Position numbers and translations under genes: made by a program. From assembly GCA_000402075.1 (NCBI GenBank), contig ARWO01000005.1, positions 8,601-72,600 of the forward strand: DNA of 64,000 bases, read 5' to 3'. This DNA comes from Thaumarchaeota archaeon SCGC AAA007-O23 (GTDB taxonomy: Archaea > Thermoproteota > Nitrososphaeria > Nitrososphaerales > Nitrosopumilaceae). The notes under the pieces are model-generated. The model made no database searches, had not been told where the DNA came from, and saw only the letters and a list, made by a program, of their open reading frames with translations. Every line of letters starts with the position of its first letter. Position 1 is the stretch's first letter. This document shows, in pieces, positions 51,059-61,029 of this stretch.

Positions 51059-53142
51059 TAGAAGATGTTATGGGAAGTGACTTTGTTGGCCAAAGTGTTA
51101 AAGCTCCACATAGTTCTGATTCAGTATTGATTTTGCCAGCCAGTTTTGTAAAAAGTGATAATGGAACAGGAATTGTGATGTCTGTTCCTGCACATGCACC
51201 GTTTGATTACCAAGCTCTACTAGATTCCAAATCTGGAAAAAACAAATCAATAAACAACGATCTTCTAAAGAATATTCAAAATATTGAACCAATTTCTATG
51301 ATAAATACAGATGGCCTTGGTAACATTCCTGCAAAAGACATTGTAGAAAAGATGGGAATTTCACACCAAGATGACCCAAAATTAGAAGAAGCCACAAAAG
51401 AGATCTACTCAAAAGAATTCTATGATGGAATTCTAGCGAATAATACAAAACAATTTGCAGGAAAAAAAATTTCTGAAGCAAAAGACGAGGTTAAAGAATG
51501 GATTACAAAAATTGGAAGTGCTGATATTCTATTAGAACTGACAAATTCTCCAGTAAAATGTCGTTGTGGAACTGAATGTGTTGTGAAATTATTGAGTAAT
51601 CAATGGTTTTTAGATTATTCAGATAAAGACTGGAAACAGAAGGCTCATAGATGCTTTGAGGGAATGAATATTCTTCCTAATGAAATACGTTCTGAGTTTG
51701 ATAAAGTTCTTGATTGGCTTAGAGAAAGGGCTTGTGCAAGGCAGCATGGATTAGGAACGAAAGTTCCATGGGATAAGGAATGGTTGGTTGAAAGTTTGGC
51801 TGATTCTGTTATTTACATGGCATTCTATATTATCTCGAAATATGTTAACAAAAAAGAAATTAATGGAAATGATCTAACTGACGAATTTTTTGATTATGTT
51901 TTTTATGGAAAAAAAGATTCGGGAGAAATTGCAAATAAAATAAACATTACAAAAGAAAAATTAGAAGGAATTCGAAATGACTTTCTATACTTTTATCCAG
52001 TTGATTCTAGGCACTCCGGTAGGGATTTGGTTCCAAATCATCTAACATTTTTTGTTTTAAATCATGTCGCACTTTTCCCAGAGGAAAATTGGCCGCAAGA
52101 AATTGTTGTCAACGGTTCAGTCCTAATGGCAGGAAAGAAAATGTCAAAGTCGATGGGAAATATTATTCCGCTAAGAGATGCGGTAAGAAAACATGGTGCT
52201 GATCCAATACGTCTAACAATTTTAATTTCTGCAGAATTATTACAAGATGCTGATTTTAATGTTGAAGCAATTAATGGAATTAAAAACAAACTTGAATCGA
52301 TGTATGAAAATTCTACCAAAACTAAAGCGGAAGAAATTCCAGAACTAGAACCGGAAGACAAATGGATACTTAGTATGTTACAAAATTTAGCCGTCAATGT
52401 AAGTCAATCATTGGATAAGATCAGGCTTAGAGAAGCATTGCACCATATTTTGTATGATTTTGATTCTAAACTGCAATGGTATATTAAAAGAACAAAATCA
52501 AAACAAAGAACAAATATTTCTGGAATTCTTCACAAAATTTTATCGTCCAGAGTTTTAATGCTCTCGCCTTTTGCCCCACACATAGCAGAAGAAATATGGG
52601 AAAAACTAGGTAATTCAGAATTAGCTTCAAAATCAGCGTGGCCTTCATCTATTGGAATAGAAATTGATTCAAAATCAATTCAAACTGAAACGTTGCTGAA
52701 ATCAATTATTGATGACATTAACAGTATTCTAAAAGTAACTAAAATTTCGCCAAAAAAAATTACAATTTACACTGCAGAACAATGGAAATCTAAAGCCTAT
52801 AATTCAATTCTTAAAAATGTGCTAGATGGTCAAACGAACATAGGTACAATCATAAAATCATTAATTGCAAATAAGGAAACAGAGCAAATCAAAAAAGATC
52901 CTGATTTTGTAAAAAAAACACTCAACGACATTCTATCGGAACCTGTTGAACTAAGAAAGGGAAGAATGAATATTGGACAAATAGATGAAAAGCAAATAAT
53001 TAGTTCAGAATTATCATCACTTGTAAAAAATGACTATGATGTTGAGCTTAGTGTTTTTTCCGAATCAGACTCTGAAAAATATGATCCTAAAAATAAAGCA
53101 AAAGTCGCTAGGCCATTCAAGCCAGCAATACTAATCGAATAG
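51016..53142 (+). CDS. leuS: LeuRS, C-terminal fragment
   Basis: The real LeuRS frame begins after the A8 run (about 51050). It contains the editing-domain rest, CRCGTECVVKLLSNQWFLDY, ERACARQHGLGTKVPW, KKMSKSMGN (KMSKS loop), the anticodon-binding helices and the archaeal C-terminal extension. The GTG at 51016 lies in the overlap and is not a natural start. Confidence 0.7.
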   Translation: MCTKIRIPRKKIEVIEDVMGSDFVGQSVKAPHSSDSVLILPASFVKSDNGTGIVMSVPAHAPFDYQALLDSKSGKNKSINNDLLKNIQNIEPISMINTDGLGNIPAKDIVEKMGISHQDDPKLEEATKEIYSKEFYDGILANNTKQFAGKKISEAKDEVKEWITKIGSADILLELTNSPVKCRCGTECVVKLLSNQWFLDYSDKDWKQKAHRCFEGMNILPNEIRSEFDKVLDWLRERACARQHGLGTKVPWDKEWLVESLADSVIYMAFYIISKYVNKKEINGNDLTDEFFDYVFYGKKDSGEIANKINITKEKLEGIRNDFLYFYPVDSRHSGRDLVPNHLTFFVLNHVALFPEENWPQEIVVNGSVLMAGKKMSKSMGNIIPLRDAVRKHGADPIRLTILISAELLQDADFNVEAINGIKNKLESMYENSTKTKAEEIPELEPEDKWILSMLQNLAVNVSQSLDKIRLREALHHILYDFDSKLQWYIKRTKSKQRTNISGILHKILSSRVLMLSPFAPHIAEEIWEKLGNSELASKSAWPSSIGIEIDSKSIQTETLLKSIIDDINSILKVTKISPKKITIYTAEQWKSKAYNSILKNVLDGQTNIGTIIKSLIANKETEQIKKDPDFVKKTLNDILSEPVELRKGRMNIGQIDEKQIISSELSSLVKNDYDVELSVFSESDSEKYDPKNKAKVARPFKPAILIE

Positions 53143-53180
53143 AGATGGTATTTATTTTGTTAAAATTAGTTTGATTTAGA

Positions 53181-54191
53181 ATGAAAATCGCTGTTATGGG
53201 TATGGGAGTAGCCGGCAGTTATCTAGTTTCTAGATTGAAAAATGACCATGAGGTGGTAGGTTTTGAAAGAATGGATGAGGTTAAACATGACTCAATTTGT
53301 GCGTGGGGATCCATCAAATCTACTATGACAGATTTATGCAAGAAATCAGGTATTGATTTTGAAAAATATGTTGTACATGATGGTAAAAAAATGCATGTTG
53401 ATATGAATAACCAAGAAAGATTTCAAATTGGGTTACATGGATTATGTACATACGAAAAGTTGAGTTTGATTAAGGATTTCATCAAGGATTCTGAAGTTCA
53501 TTTTGGAGTAAATAAAAAACTAGAGGAATTAGAGTCAGAATTTGATATTATAGTTGACTGCACAGGATTTCATCGAATTTATTTGCCAAAATTAGAACAG
53601 GACTTTTGTCTGCCTACATATGAATATAAAATTGAATATGAAAATGGAGTGCCCTTTGATGACTTTTACATAAAACCATTTCCTCATATGTCAGGCTACT
53701 TTTGGTATTTTCCAATGGGTAAGAACCTTGCACATATTGGTGCAGGTGACTATAACAAACAGCACGTAGAAGAAACTAACAAATTCTTTAAGAAGTATGG
53801 AGGTAAGGTAACAAAAACTGTAGGTCGACCCATAAGACTTGCTACGCCAAATATGTGTAAACCATTTTACAAAGGAAAAGTTGTTGGAGTAGGCGAATCT
53901 ATAGGAACTGTCTATCCATTACTTGGTGAGGGAATCATTCCAAGTATGATGTGTGCAGATATTTTTGTTAAAAATCTTGGTAACAATGAAAGTTATGAGA
54001 AAGAAGTTGATGAATATTTCAAGATCTATGGAAAAGTTTTCAATTTTATAAGAACTAAATTACACAATAAATTTAATCTGTTAAGAATGCTGCCTGACCT
54101 TCTTTCCATATTTAGATATATGAAAAAGAATGAAGAAAGATTTGGAATGGAAATTAATATGCGTGACTTGATGAAGGTCGCAAAAGCTTAA
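53181..54191 (+). CDS. Second geranylgeranyl-reductase-like FAD protein
   Basis: 336 residues, shorter than the reductase at 41016. FAD-binding start MKIAVMGMGVAGSYLVSRL, DIIVDCTGFHRIYLP and the second FAD motif GKVVGVGESIGTVYPLLGEGI. GYFWYFPMGKNLAHIGAG is the family core strand. Possibly reduces isoprenoid chains of lipids or quinones. Convergent with the cysteine-cluster gene (overlap 4 nt at the ends). Confidence 0.82.
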   Translation: MKIAVMGMGVAGSYLVSRLKNDHEVVGFERMDEVKHDSICAWGSIKSTMTDLCKKSGIDFEKYVVHDGKKMHVDMNNQERFQIGLHGLCTYEKLSLIKDFIKDSEVHFGVNKKLEELESEFDIIVDCTGFHRIYLPKLEQDFCLPTYEYKIEYENGVPFDDFYIKPFPHMSGYFWYFPMGKNLAHIGAGDYNKQHVEETNKFFKKYGGKVTKTVGRPIRLATPNMCKPFYKGKVVGVGESIGTVYPLLGEGIIPSMMCADIFVKNLGNNESYEKEVDEYFKIYGKVFNFIRTKLHNKFNLLRMLPDLLSIFRYMKKNEERFGMEINMRDLMKVAKA

Positions 54192-54892
54192 CCTAAACTT
54201 ATTGAACCTAATCCTTCACGCATAGTTCCGCTAGACTTTGTGTTGTAATCATATATTATTTCAGAATATTCATGTAAAATTTCTTTCATGGAATCAATTG
54301 AATCATCAAGATAAAAACCTGGACAGTCACCAGTAAACTGAAAAGTAGCGTGAACTCTTGCATTGCCTTTATCATTTTGTAGCCATGTTGAAAATGGATA
54401 CAGATAACAAACTCCAGGTCTAGTTGGGTGAATACCACAAGCACCTTCCTCATCTAGAAATCTGCATTTGATGTGAGTACCATCGTCTGCTTCTGTTTCA
54501 TCTTCCTTTCGTTTCAAATTAATACTAGTTAATGTGGTAGAGCCACCTCCAGGACTTGGTTCCTGCCAGGTAGCTATTACTGTTTCATTTTTTATGAAAT
54601 CAGATGTTTTTTGATATTTCATTCCAGCTCCGATTGTTATCAAATCATCTGAAGTTAAAGGAAGTCTACCTTGCCTTGTGCAGCAGTTTGAACAGTCTGG
54701 CCAATAACATTTCCAAAGAATAAATTTTTTTATTTTAGTCAAAAATGGGATATGAAATACAACATCTCCTATTTTTATAGAATTTTCAGAAACATCATCA
54801 CGTCTTCCTAAATGAAAATCTTTTATTATTGGTTCTATATCCCAGTCCTTTTCTAAAAGTTCTAATGATTTTGCAATCTCATTCTGGGACAC
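54188..54892 (-). CDS. YkgJ-type CxxCxxCC cysteine-cluster protein
   Basis: 234 residues, GTG start. CYWPDCSNCCTRQG, then CRFLDEEGACGIHPTRPGVCYLYPF form the YkgJ metal-binding cluster (zinc or Fe-S). Later CPGF adds one more cysteine. Cellular role unknown. Confidence 0.8.
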   Translation of the reverse strand: MSQNEIAKSLELLEKDWDIEPIIKDFHLGRRDDVSENSIKIGDVVFHIPFLTKIKKFILWKCYWPDCSNCCTRQGRLPLTSDDLITIGAGMKYQKTSDFIKNETVIATWQEPSPGGGSTTLTSINLKRKEDETEADDGTHIKCRFLDEEGACGIHPTRPGVCYLYPFSTWLQNDKGNARVHATFQFTGDCPGFYLDDSIDSMKEILHEYSEIIYDYNTKSSGTMREGLGSISLG

Positions 54893-54921
54893 AAATTATA
54901 ACAGTCTAAAATCATGTATTA

Positions 54922-55242
54922 ATGTTGAGTGAAAAAGGCAAATATGCTACAGCAACACAAAATAGAAGAACCGTTTGGGAAAAAATTATCTGGCCGTTAA
55001 TTTTAGAAATTGATGACGTAACATTCAGTGTAAAACAGTATCAAAAAAAACGTGATGAAGCATGTCAAAAAAATAACTATAAAATTTCAGAAATATCAAG
55101 AGGGTTAGCATCATTATTACAGAAAGGAATTATTCTCAAAGAGAATAATATGTATTCAATACATTACAGATTAATCGCGTATATGAGAGTAAAAGCTGAT
55201 TGTGATTACCCTACTGCAATTAATGAGTCAAGAATGAAATGA
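54922..55242 (+). CDS. Hypothetical protein, possible winged helix
   Basis: 106 residues: TATQNRRTVWEKIIWPLILEID, then SVKQYQKKRDEACQKNN, SEISRGLASLLQKGIILKENNMYSIHYRL, which fits a winged-helix turn and wing. Divergent from the YkgJ gene, 29 bp apart. DNA-binding is inferred. Confidence 0.5.
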   Translation: MLSEKGKYATATQNRRTVWEKIIWPLILEIDDVTFSVKQYQKKRDEACQKNNYKISEISRGLASLLQKGIILKENNMYSIHYRLIAYMRVKADCDYPTAINESRMK

Positions 55243-55273
55243 TTATATTCTAATTTTTTTGACTTGTGTTTGA

Positions 55274-55345
55274 AGCCCGGTAGTGTAGTGGCAAGCATGG
55301 GGGATTCTGGATCCCTTGACCTCGGTTCGAGTCCGAGCCGGGCTA
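55274..55345 (+). tRNA. tRNA-Gln (CTG)
   Basis: Acceptor AGCCCGG/CCGGGCT with A1-U72, typical for archaeal tRNA-Gln; anticodon stem GGGGA/TCCCT, loop TTCTGGA giving CTG; T arm CTCGG-TTCGAGT-CCGAG. No intron. It ends 2 bp before the rps7 stop on the other strand. Confidence 0.93.
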
Positions 55346-55347
55346 AA

Positions 55348-55944
55348 TTATCTAGATGCTTGAGCTATTCGCTCTAATTCGTTCTTTTTCTTCACAGAAG
55401 GTGCAGCAGTATCATTATTGGCTGAAAGAATTAGATGTTCAGCCAAATATTCCTCGATTGGTTTTGGATTAGAAAATGTGGCTTCTTTCACCCCATCAGC
55501 AATAAATCTCAATGCTAGATCAACTCTTCTTATTGGTGCTACATCTACAGACACATGATACACTGTTCCACCATATACAATTCTGGTAGTGTCTTCGTTT
55601 GGTGCAGAGTTTTCAACAGCACGAACTAAAATTTCAATGGGATTTTTTCCTGTTTTTTGATGAATTATTTCGAATGCCGTTTTTACCACATTGAAGGTAT
55701 GAAATTTTTTTCCCGCCATTCTTCCAGTATTTTTGGCATATTTTTTGCCAAAGTGCATCATTTTATTTACTAATCGTTCAACTATGTTAACATCGGCTTT
55801 ATTGAATCGCTTTAATGCTGAACGTCCAAAACTCATTGGCACTATTGTTTCTTTTAGAGATATAGCAGTTTTAAGACCAACATCTTGTATTTCTATTTCA
55901 GATATATCCCATTTTCTAAATAACAAAAGTTTTTGTGCTGTCAT
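55348..55944 (-). CDS. rps7: Ribosomal protein S7 (uS7)
   Basis: 198 residues. VERLVNKMMHFGKKYAKNTGRMAGKK and NPIEILVRAVENSAPNEDT, then VSVDVAPIRRVDLALRFI are S7 signatures. Last gene of the RNA polymerase operon, 4 bp behind rps12. Confidence 0.97.
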   Translation of the reverse strand: MTAQKLLLFRKWDISEIEIQDVGLKTAISLKETIVPMSFGRSALKRFNKADVNIVERLVNKMMHFGKKYAKNTGRMAGKKFHTFNVVKTAFEIIHQKTGKNPIEILVRAVENSAPNEDTTRIVYGGTVYHVSVDVAPIRRVDLALRFIADGVKEATFSNPKPIEEYLAEHLILSANNDTAAPSVKKKNELERIAQASR

Positions 55945-55948
55945 TTTT

Positions 55949-56386
55949 TTATCTTCTTGGTTTTTCTTTCTTACCTATTACTAATTGTTTTAATGATGTT
56001 CCGTTTACTTTGAACACTTTGTATCGTACTCCAGGAATGTCTCCCATGGCGCCACCTTGAGTAGCACCCATGCCTTCAATATGTACTTCGTCGTGTTCAT
56101 CAATAAAGTTCATTGCCCCATCTCGTGGTAAAAATGCTGTCACAGTTTTTCCATTCTTTATTAATTGAACACGAACACATTTTCTAACAGCGGAGTTTGG
56201 TTGTTTTGCTTCGACACCAACTTTTTCCAGAACAATCCCTCTTCCTTGGGGAGCACCTCCTAATGGGCTGGATTTTTTATCCAAACCTAATTCTCTTCGT
56301 TTATATGTTGATATTGACCACCGCTGACGTTTCTTCTTCATCTTCAAAATTCTGCCTGCAAACAAACCAAGTGGTGATTTTGCCAA
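55949..56386 (-). CDS. rps12: Ribosomal protein S12 (uS12)
   Basis: 145 residues, TTG start, [14 protein letters not shown]. The decoding-site loop [19 protein letters not shown] carries the invariant KQPNSA. Follows nusA by 3 bp. Confidence 0.97.
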   Translation of the reverse strand: MAKSPLGLFAGRILKMKKKRQRWSISTYKRRELGLDKKSSPLGGAPQGRGIVLEKVGVEAKQPNSAVRKCVRVQLIKNGKTVTAFLPRDGAMNFIDEHDEVHIEGMGATQGGAMGDIPGVRYKVFKVNGTSLKQLVIGKKEKPRR

Positions 56387-56389
56387 ATA

Positions 56390-56854
56390 TTACATCTCCA
56401 ATTGTGTTACTGCTGGACTGTTTATTAGAACACTTGAAATATTGAAATATTTTTTGGCGAATAGTCTAGCCTTTTCAGCATTACATCCTGCACGACCAAC
56501 TACTAAGCCTTTCTTACCATGATCAACAATTATTATTGCCTGTGATGACCCATCAGGTTTCGTATCAAGTTTTACTTCGTTCACGAATTTAGGATTTAAA
56601 ATATTTTTTAAAAATTTTATTGGATCATCAAAGTATTCAATTAGTTCAACATTCCGTTTTATAATATTTTTTAGAGATTTTATATTAGAACCACCCTTGC
56701 CGATGGCAAGACCCATCTTACCCTCCTGTACTACAAAAATAATTTTATCTTGCGTCTCATCTTCCACACAATCACGGGCAGTTGCTTTTGTAACATTTTG
56801 AAAAAGTGACATCAAACGCATTTGATCTGTTGATAATTTTATTGATTGTGGCAT
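56390..56854 (-). CDS. nusA: Archaeal NusA-like KH-domain protein
   Basis: 154 residues with two KH domains: GKMGLAIGKGGSNIKSLK and HGKKGLVVGRAGCNAEKARL, each with the GxxG loop. Archaeal NusA lacks the N-terminal polymerase-binding and S1 domains of bacteria. Sits between rpl30e and rps12 as in other archaea. Confidence 0.95.
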   Translation of the reverse strand: MPQSIKLSTDQMRLMSLFQNVTKATARDCVEDETQDKIIFVVQEGKMGLAIGKGGSNIKSLKNIIKRNVELIEYFDDPIKFLKNILNPKFVNEVKLDTKPDGSSQAIIIVDHGKKGLVVGRAGCNAEKARLFAKKYFNISSVLINSPAVTQLEM

Positions 56855-56915
56855 GATGTTTGTATTGCTGAACTATTTTTTTGTCTCATTTAAACTTAGA
56901 TAGATTTTTTCAAAA

Positions 56916-57227
56916 TTATTTTGTTTCATATTCTTTTATAATTGCCTGCACGTTTGTGGCAGATAACGAATTAAGGGAAATTGCTGATACACGAAATTGT
57001 AATCCGCAAAGTTTTCCTAAGGTTACAGATGTATCATTAAAGTGCAATAAAGGTACGCTGTCATTTTGTGCACTTTCCTCGATTTTTTTAGTTATTTCAG
57101 TAGAAACTGATTGCGAAATTACAACTAATTTACTATTTTTCATGGAAGATACTACTTGTTTTGTACCAAGAGTGTGTTTTCTTTCCTTAATTGCACCTGT
57201 TAGTGCTTTTTCTAATAGTTTTGCCAT
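56916..57227 (-). CDS. rpl30e: Ribosomal protein L30e
   Basis: 103 residues. KHTLGTKQVVSSMKNSKLVVIS and VPLLHFNDTSVTLGKLCGLQFRVSAISL match L7Ae/L30e. 7 bp behind rpoA, in the rpo operon. Confidence 0.95.
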   Translation of the reverse strand: MAKLLEKALTGAIKERKHTLGTKQVVSSMKNSKLVVISQSVSTEITKKIEESAQNDSVPLLHFNDTSVTLGKLCGLQFRVSAISLNSLSATNVQAIIKEYETK

Positions 57228-57234
57228 GGCTAGA

Positions 57235-60200
57235 TTATTTTTTTGCTTTAGTTTTCATAAATATATCCACCGTTCCACTTCCAATTGGTATTTGGCTTCC
57301 AACTATTACATTTTCAGTAATTCCTTTCAATTCTTCAATCTCTCCTAATTTTGCAGCATTTGCAATAGTAGGCACTGTTATTTCAAAAGCTGCTCTTGCA
57401 AGAACACTATCCTTTTTTCCTGCAATTCCATGACGACCAATTTGTTGAAGATCGCCTTTATGACACATTAGATCAGCCACTAGCATAAGGTACCGTACAT
57501 CAACTTCTAATCCTTGGTTTTCTAGGGTTGCTTTGAGTTCATTAATGAGTGCATTTCTTGCTGCTTCTATTCCCAAGACAGTACTAATTTCAAATACATT
57601 GTTTGTTCTAACATTATTCTTATCAACTCCCTTAACTGAAAGGATTTCGGCTAGATTTGATCCTGTTGTTTGAATTAACCACTCTCCATTTTCTTCCTTA
57701 AGTGTTAGACGTGCTATATCGGGTACGCCTCTTACCGTAGTTTTAAGCACTTTATTTCGCAAAACAACTACTGTTGCAGCATCAGCTTCATCAACTAGTT
57801 GTAAAGTAATGGTATTATTATCACCTATTGGTTTGAATTTTTTGTTTGTTCCTAAAGCAGCCATCATGTCTTCGAATGTACATCCTCTAGTTTTTAGTCG
57901 AGCATCATCAATAGTGAGTGTAATTTTAGTTTGATAATCAGTTTCTACTGGAAGAATTATCAAATCTTTCACAGTTGTTTGTAAGATGTTTTTCGCTGTT
58001 TCAATTGCTTTTTCTTTAGAAGATTTTGAATCTTTGTCAAGATAAATATCCATTGAAGGAGTAGATGGTTTTTTACGTGCATCAACCAATTCGATAATTC
58101 TTGGTAAACCAAGAGTTACATTTTTCTCAGCAATTCCAGCAGTATGAAAAGTTCTAAGTGTCATTTGAGTACCAGGTTCTCCAATAGATTGTGCAGTAAC
58201 AATACCAACTGCCTGCCCAGGTTCAACTTGGGATTTATCATACAGTTCAAGGCCTTTTTTGCAAACATTTTCCAGTCCTGCTTTGGATAGATTAGATTTA
58301 TGTAATCCATCATTGACCATCGAGGTCAATCTTGGATTGAACGTCCTTATGTATTTTTTAGATATATTATTTATCTCGTCTTTGGTTGCTTTGCTGCCAG
58401 AATCTACGATTGATTCAGATTCAATTAATCGATTGATGTTAAATGCTTCTCCATGATCACTTTTTGCTACATCTATTCCATCCTCACCATACAAAAATTG
58501 TATAATGTGACCATGTGGATCTCTTACAGTATTATCATATTCTAATCTAATGTGTTCAAGTGCATTGATTAGCCTTCGCTGCATATATCCACTTTGTTGT
58601 GTTCTTACAGCAGTATCAACAAGCCCCTCTCTTCCACCCATAGCATGAAAGAAAAATTCTAAGACAGAAAGACCATCACGGAAGTTAGATTTCACAAATC
58701 CATGAGAGTCAGGATTATCGTCATGTACTTTAAAGTGAGGAAGAGTACGATCACCATAACCTGTATGTAATCTTTTTCCACGTCTTGATTGTTGACCCAA
58801 AGCACCAGCCATCTGCCCAACATTCAAGGCAGAACCTCTAGCACCAGTAGTTGCCATAATTTTACCTGCATTGTCATCTGCAAGGTTTGAATTTGCAGTA
58901 ATACCTGCTCTGTCTCTAGCCTTACCAAGTTCAAATGTAATTAATGCTTCTGCTGTTTCAGCGACAGTTAGTCCACGCAATCCTTTTAGAGTTCCCTTAT
59001 TTTTTTGGCTTATTATATCTGCAACCTTATCATATGTTTCTCGTAAATCAGTAAGAATTGCCTCCCTATCTTTGTCAGAAAGTTCCAAGTCAGAATAACC
59101 ATAACTAAATCCATAATTAGTGATAAACTGTTTTATTATGATAAGAATGGAGTTTAGAAATTTTTTGGCTTGTTCATTGCCATAGTCTTTTGCAATTCTA
59201 TGTAAAACACTTTCTGGTTCTTCGGCTCCAATAGATGATTTATCTATTACACCGCTAACTAATTCACCATTTTTAATCACTATATCTTTCTGTTTACCAT
59301 TTGTACCCTTTGACCATTTAGAAGTCAATATCAAATTGAAATCAGATGGGAGGAAGAGAGAGAACAGTTGTTTTCCTGTATAAAGTGAGCCATTTTTATT
59401 TTTGATTTTTGGTTCTGGTAATTCTTCATTATAACCACCTAGCATTGCAAAATTAGTAAATTCTTGCTTTGTTAAAGTAGTATCATCTTTGGTAAGAAGA
59501 TATGCACCAGTAATAAAGTCACGAAGGGCACCAATGATTGGGCCGCCAAATCTAGGAGAAATTAACTGTTCTTGGACTCGCATTAGAAGTAGTGCTTCAG
59601 CCCTTGCTTCTTCACTTTGTGGTACATGAAGATTCATTTCATCGCCATCAAAGTCAGCATTGTATGGTGGACAAACAGAAGGATGTAACCGAAAAGTTTT
59701 TCCTGGTAACACACGAACGTGGTGAGCCATTATAGACATTTGGTGAAGTGATGGTTGTCTGTTAAACAGTACAACGTCACCGTCAGCAAGATGTCTTTCC
59801 ACTAGATATCCTATCTCAAGTGAATCGGCAATAATTGAACGGTCTTCGACAAAATCTAGTCTAATTTTAACTCCGTCAGGTCTTACAATATAATTTACCC
59901 CGGGAAATGTATCTGGTCCATTAATAACTAATTTTTTTAGTTTTTCAATATTCCACTCAGTAACAATCTCAGGAATTGTAAGTTTAGTCGCAACCTGTAC
60001 TGGAACACCGACTTCACCCAAGTCTAAATTAGGATCTGGAGAAATAACAGTTCGACTTGAAAAGTCTACCCGTTTTCCGGATAATGATCCTCTAAAACGA
60101 CCTTCTTTGCCTTTGAGTCTTTGTGTTAATGTTTTCAGAGGTCTGCCAGAACGATGATGAGCCTGTGGAATTCCTGAAACCTCGTTATCAAAATAAGTTG

Positions 60201-61029
60201 TAGTGTGATATTGAAGTAGATCAACAAGATCTTGAACTATTAGTGGAGGTGTCCCAGCTTCTTTGCTTTCTCTAAGTCGTTGATTTACCCTAATAATGTC
60301 TACCATTTTATGGGTTAGATCATCTTCAGATCTTATTCCAGTTTCAAGTATAATAGAAGGTCTAACAGTTACAGGAGGTACAGGCAATGCTTGTAAAATA
60401 AACCATTCTGGTCTTGCGGTCGAAGTGTTATAATTTAATAAATCAAGATCTTCGTCAATAATTTGTGAAAATCGTTCTCTTATTGTAACTGGTAGTAATC
60501 TATTTTCTCCAAGTTCAGTTTTTTCTATGAATATTGTTGGTTTTGTGAAAATAAGTTCGTATTGTGGTTTTCCACAATGTGGACATTCTTTTGCTTTTTT
60601 TGCTTTTTCAAGTATTTGTTCTGGAATACGTTTACGTGATAGCACAGTATATGATGCACTATTTTTTTTAAATTCCGAGAACTTGTCAAGTACTTCCTGA
60701 GGAACTTTTAATCTTGAACAAGATCTGCATGTAGAAGTCAACAACTTGTGGATGCTATCAATGAATGCAATATGTAATACTGGCTCTGCAAGCTCAATGT
60801 GTCCAAAATGACCAGGACATCTAGCAGATGTATTGCCGCAAGTCAGACATTTTTGTCCAGGTTCTAATGTTCCAAGAGATCCATCCATCAATCCACCCTG
60901 TACTGCCATACCATCTTCATCATAAGTTTCAGGGGCAGTAATTTCACCTACTGAATATTTCCTAATCTCATTTGGAGACCAAACACAAAATTTAATCCCG
61001 TCAATAGCTTTTACTGTTTGAATGGACAT
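57235..61029 (-). CDS. rpoA: DNA-directed RNA polymerase subunit A, unsplit (A' plus A'')
   Basis: 1264 residues: A' and A'' in one chain, as known for Thaumarchaeota but not most other archaea. N-terminal zinc site CLTCGNTSARCPGHFGH (61-77), catalytic Mg loop NADFDGDEMN (457-466), bridge helix region (GREGLVDTAVRTQQSGYMQRRL), trigger loop EPGTQMTLRTFHTAGIAEKNVTLG. Start overlaps the rpoB stop (TAATG). Core of the transcription machinery. Confidence 0.97.
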   Translation of the reverse strand: MSIQTVKAIDGIKFCVWSPNEIRKYSVGEITAPETYDEDGMAVQGGLMDGSLGTLEPGQKCLTCGNTSARCPGHFGHIELAEPVLHIAFIDSIHKLLTSTCRSCSRLKVPQEVLDKFSEFKKNSASYTVLSRKRIPEQILEKAKKAKECPHCGKPQYELIFTKPTIFIEKTELGENRLLPVTIRERFSQIIDEDLDLLNYNTSTARPEWFILQALPVPPVTVRPSIILETGIRSEDDLTHKMVDIIRVNQRLRESKEAGTPPLIVQDLVDLLQYHTTTYFDNEVSGIPQAHHRSGRPLKTLTQRLKGKEGRFRGSLSGKRVDFSSRTVISPDPNLDLGEVGVPVQVATKLTIPEIVTEWNIEKLKKLVINGPDTFPGVNYIVRPDGVKIRLDFVEDRSIIADSLEIGYLVERHLADGDVVLFNRQPSLHQMSIMAHHVRVLPGKTFRLHPSVCPPYNADFDGDEMNLHVPQSEEARAEALLLMRVQEQLISPRFGGPIIGALRDFITGAYLLTKDDTTLTKQEFTNFAMLGGYNEELPEPKIKNKNGSLYTGKQLFSLFLPSDFNLILTSKWSKGTNGKQKDIVIKNGELVSGVIDKSSIGAEEPESVLHRIAKDYGNEQAKKFLNSILIIIKQFITNYGFSYGYSDLELSDKDREAILTDLRETYDKVADIISQKNKGTLKGLRGLTVAETAEALITFELGKARDRAGITANSNLADDNAGKIMATTGARGSALNVGQMAGALGQQSRRGKRLHTGYGDRTLPHFKVHDDNPDSHGFVKSNFRDGLSVLEFFFHAMGGREGLVDTAVRTQQSGYMQRRLINALEHIRLEYDNTVRDPHGHIIQFLYGEDGIDVAKSDHGEAFNINRLIESESIVDSGSKATKDEINNISKKYIRTFNPRLTSMVNDGLHKSNLSKAGLENVCKKGLELYDKSQVEPGQAVGIVTAQSIGEPGTQMTLRTFHTAGIAEKNVTLGLPRIIELVDARKKPSTPSMDIYLDKDSKSSKEKAIETAKNILQTTVKDLIILPVETDYQTKITLTIDDARLKTRGCTFEDMMAALGTNKKFKPIGDNNTITLQLVDEADAATVVVLRNKVLKTTVRGVPDIARLTLKEENGEWLIQTTGSNLAEILSVKGVDKNNVRTNNVFEISTVLGIEAARNALINELKATLENQGLEVDVRYLMLVADLMCHKGDLQQIGRHGIAGKKDSVLARAAFEITVPTIANAAKLGEIEELKGITENVIVGSQIPIGSGTVDIFMKTKAKK

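Larger units (their letters stand above)
50256..53142 (+). pseudogene. leuS: Leucyl-tRNA synthetase gene, interrupted by two single-base frameshifts
   Basis: Read across two breaks, the gene gives about 962 residues, the full length of archaeal LeuRS. Break 1 is in an A7 run (50344-50350): ATG 50256 runs 33 codons to TAA, while the next frame continues ITVAYPYPNSPQHIGHGRT (HIGH motif). Break 2 is in an A8 run (51042-51049): LEFLEKK then continues in another frame as IEVIEDVMGSDFVG. Each is cured by one extra A. KMSKS-type motif is KKMSKSMGN. LeuRS is essential, so a sequence error or slippage is more likely than real decay. Confidence 0.85.

Noticed and set aside
50256..53142. True gene decay of leuS
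   Set aside because: Essential gene, full-length homology on both sides of both breaks, and both breaks are one-base deficits in poly-A runs.
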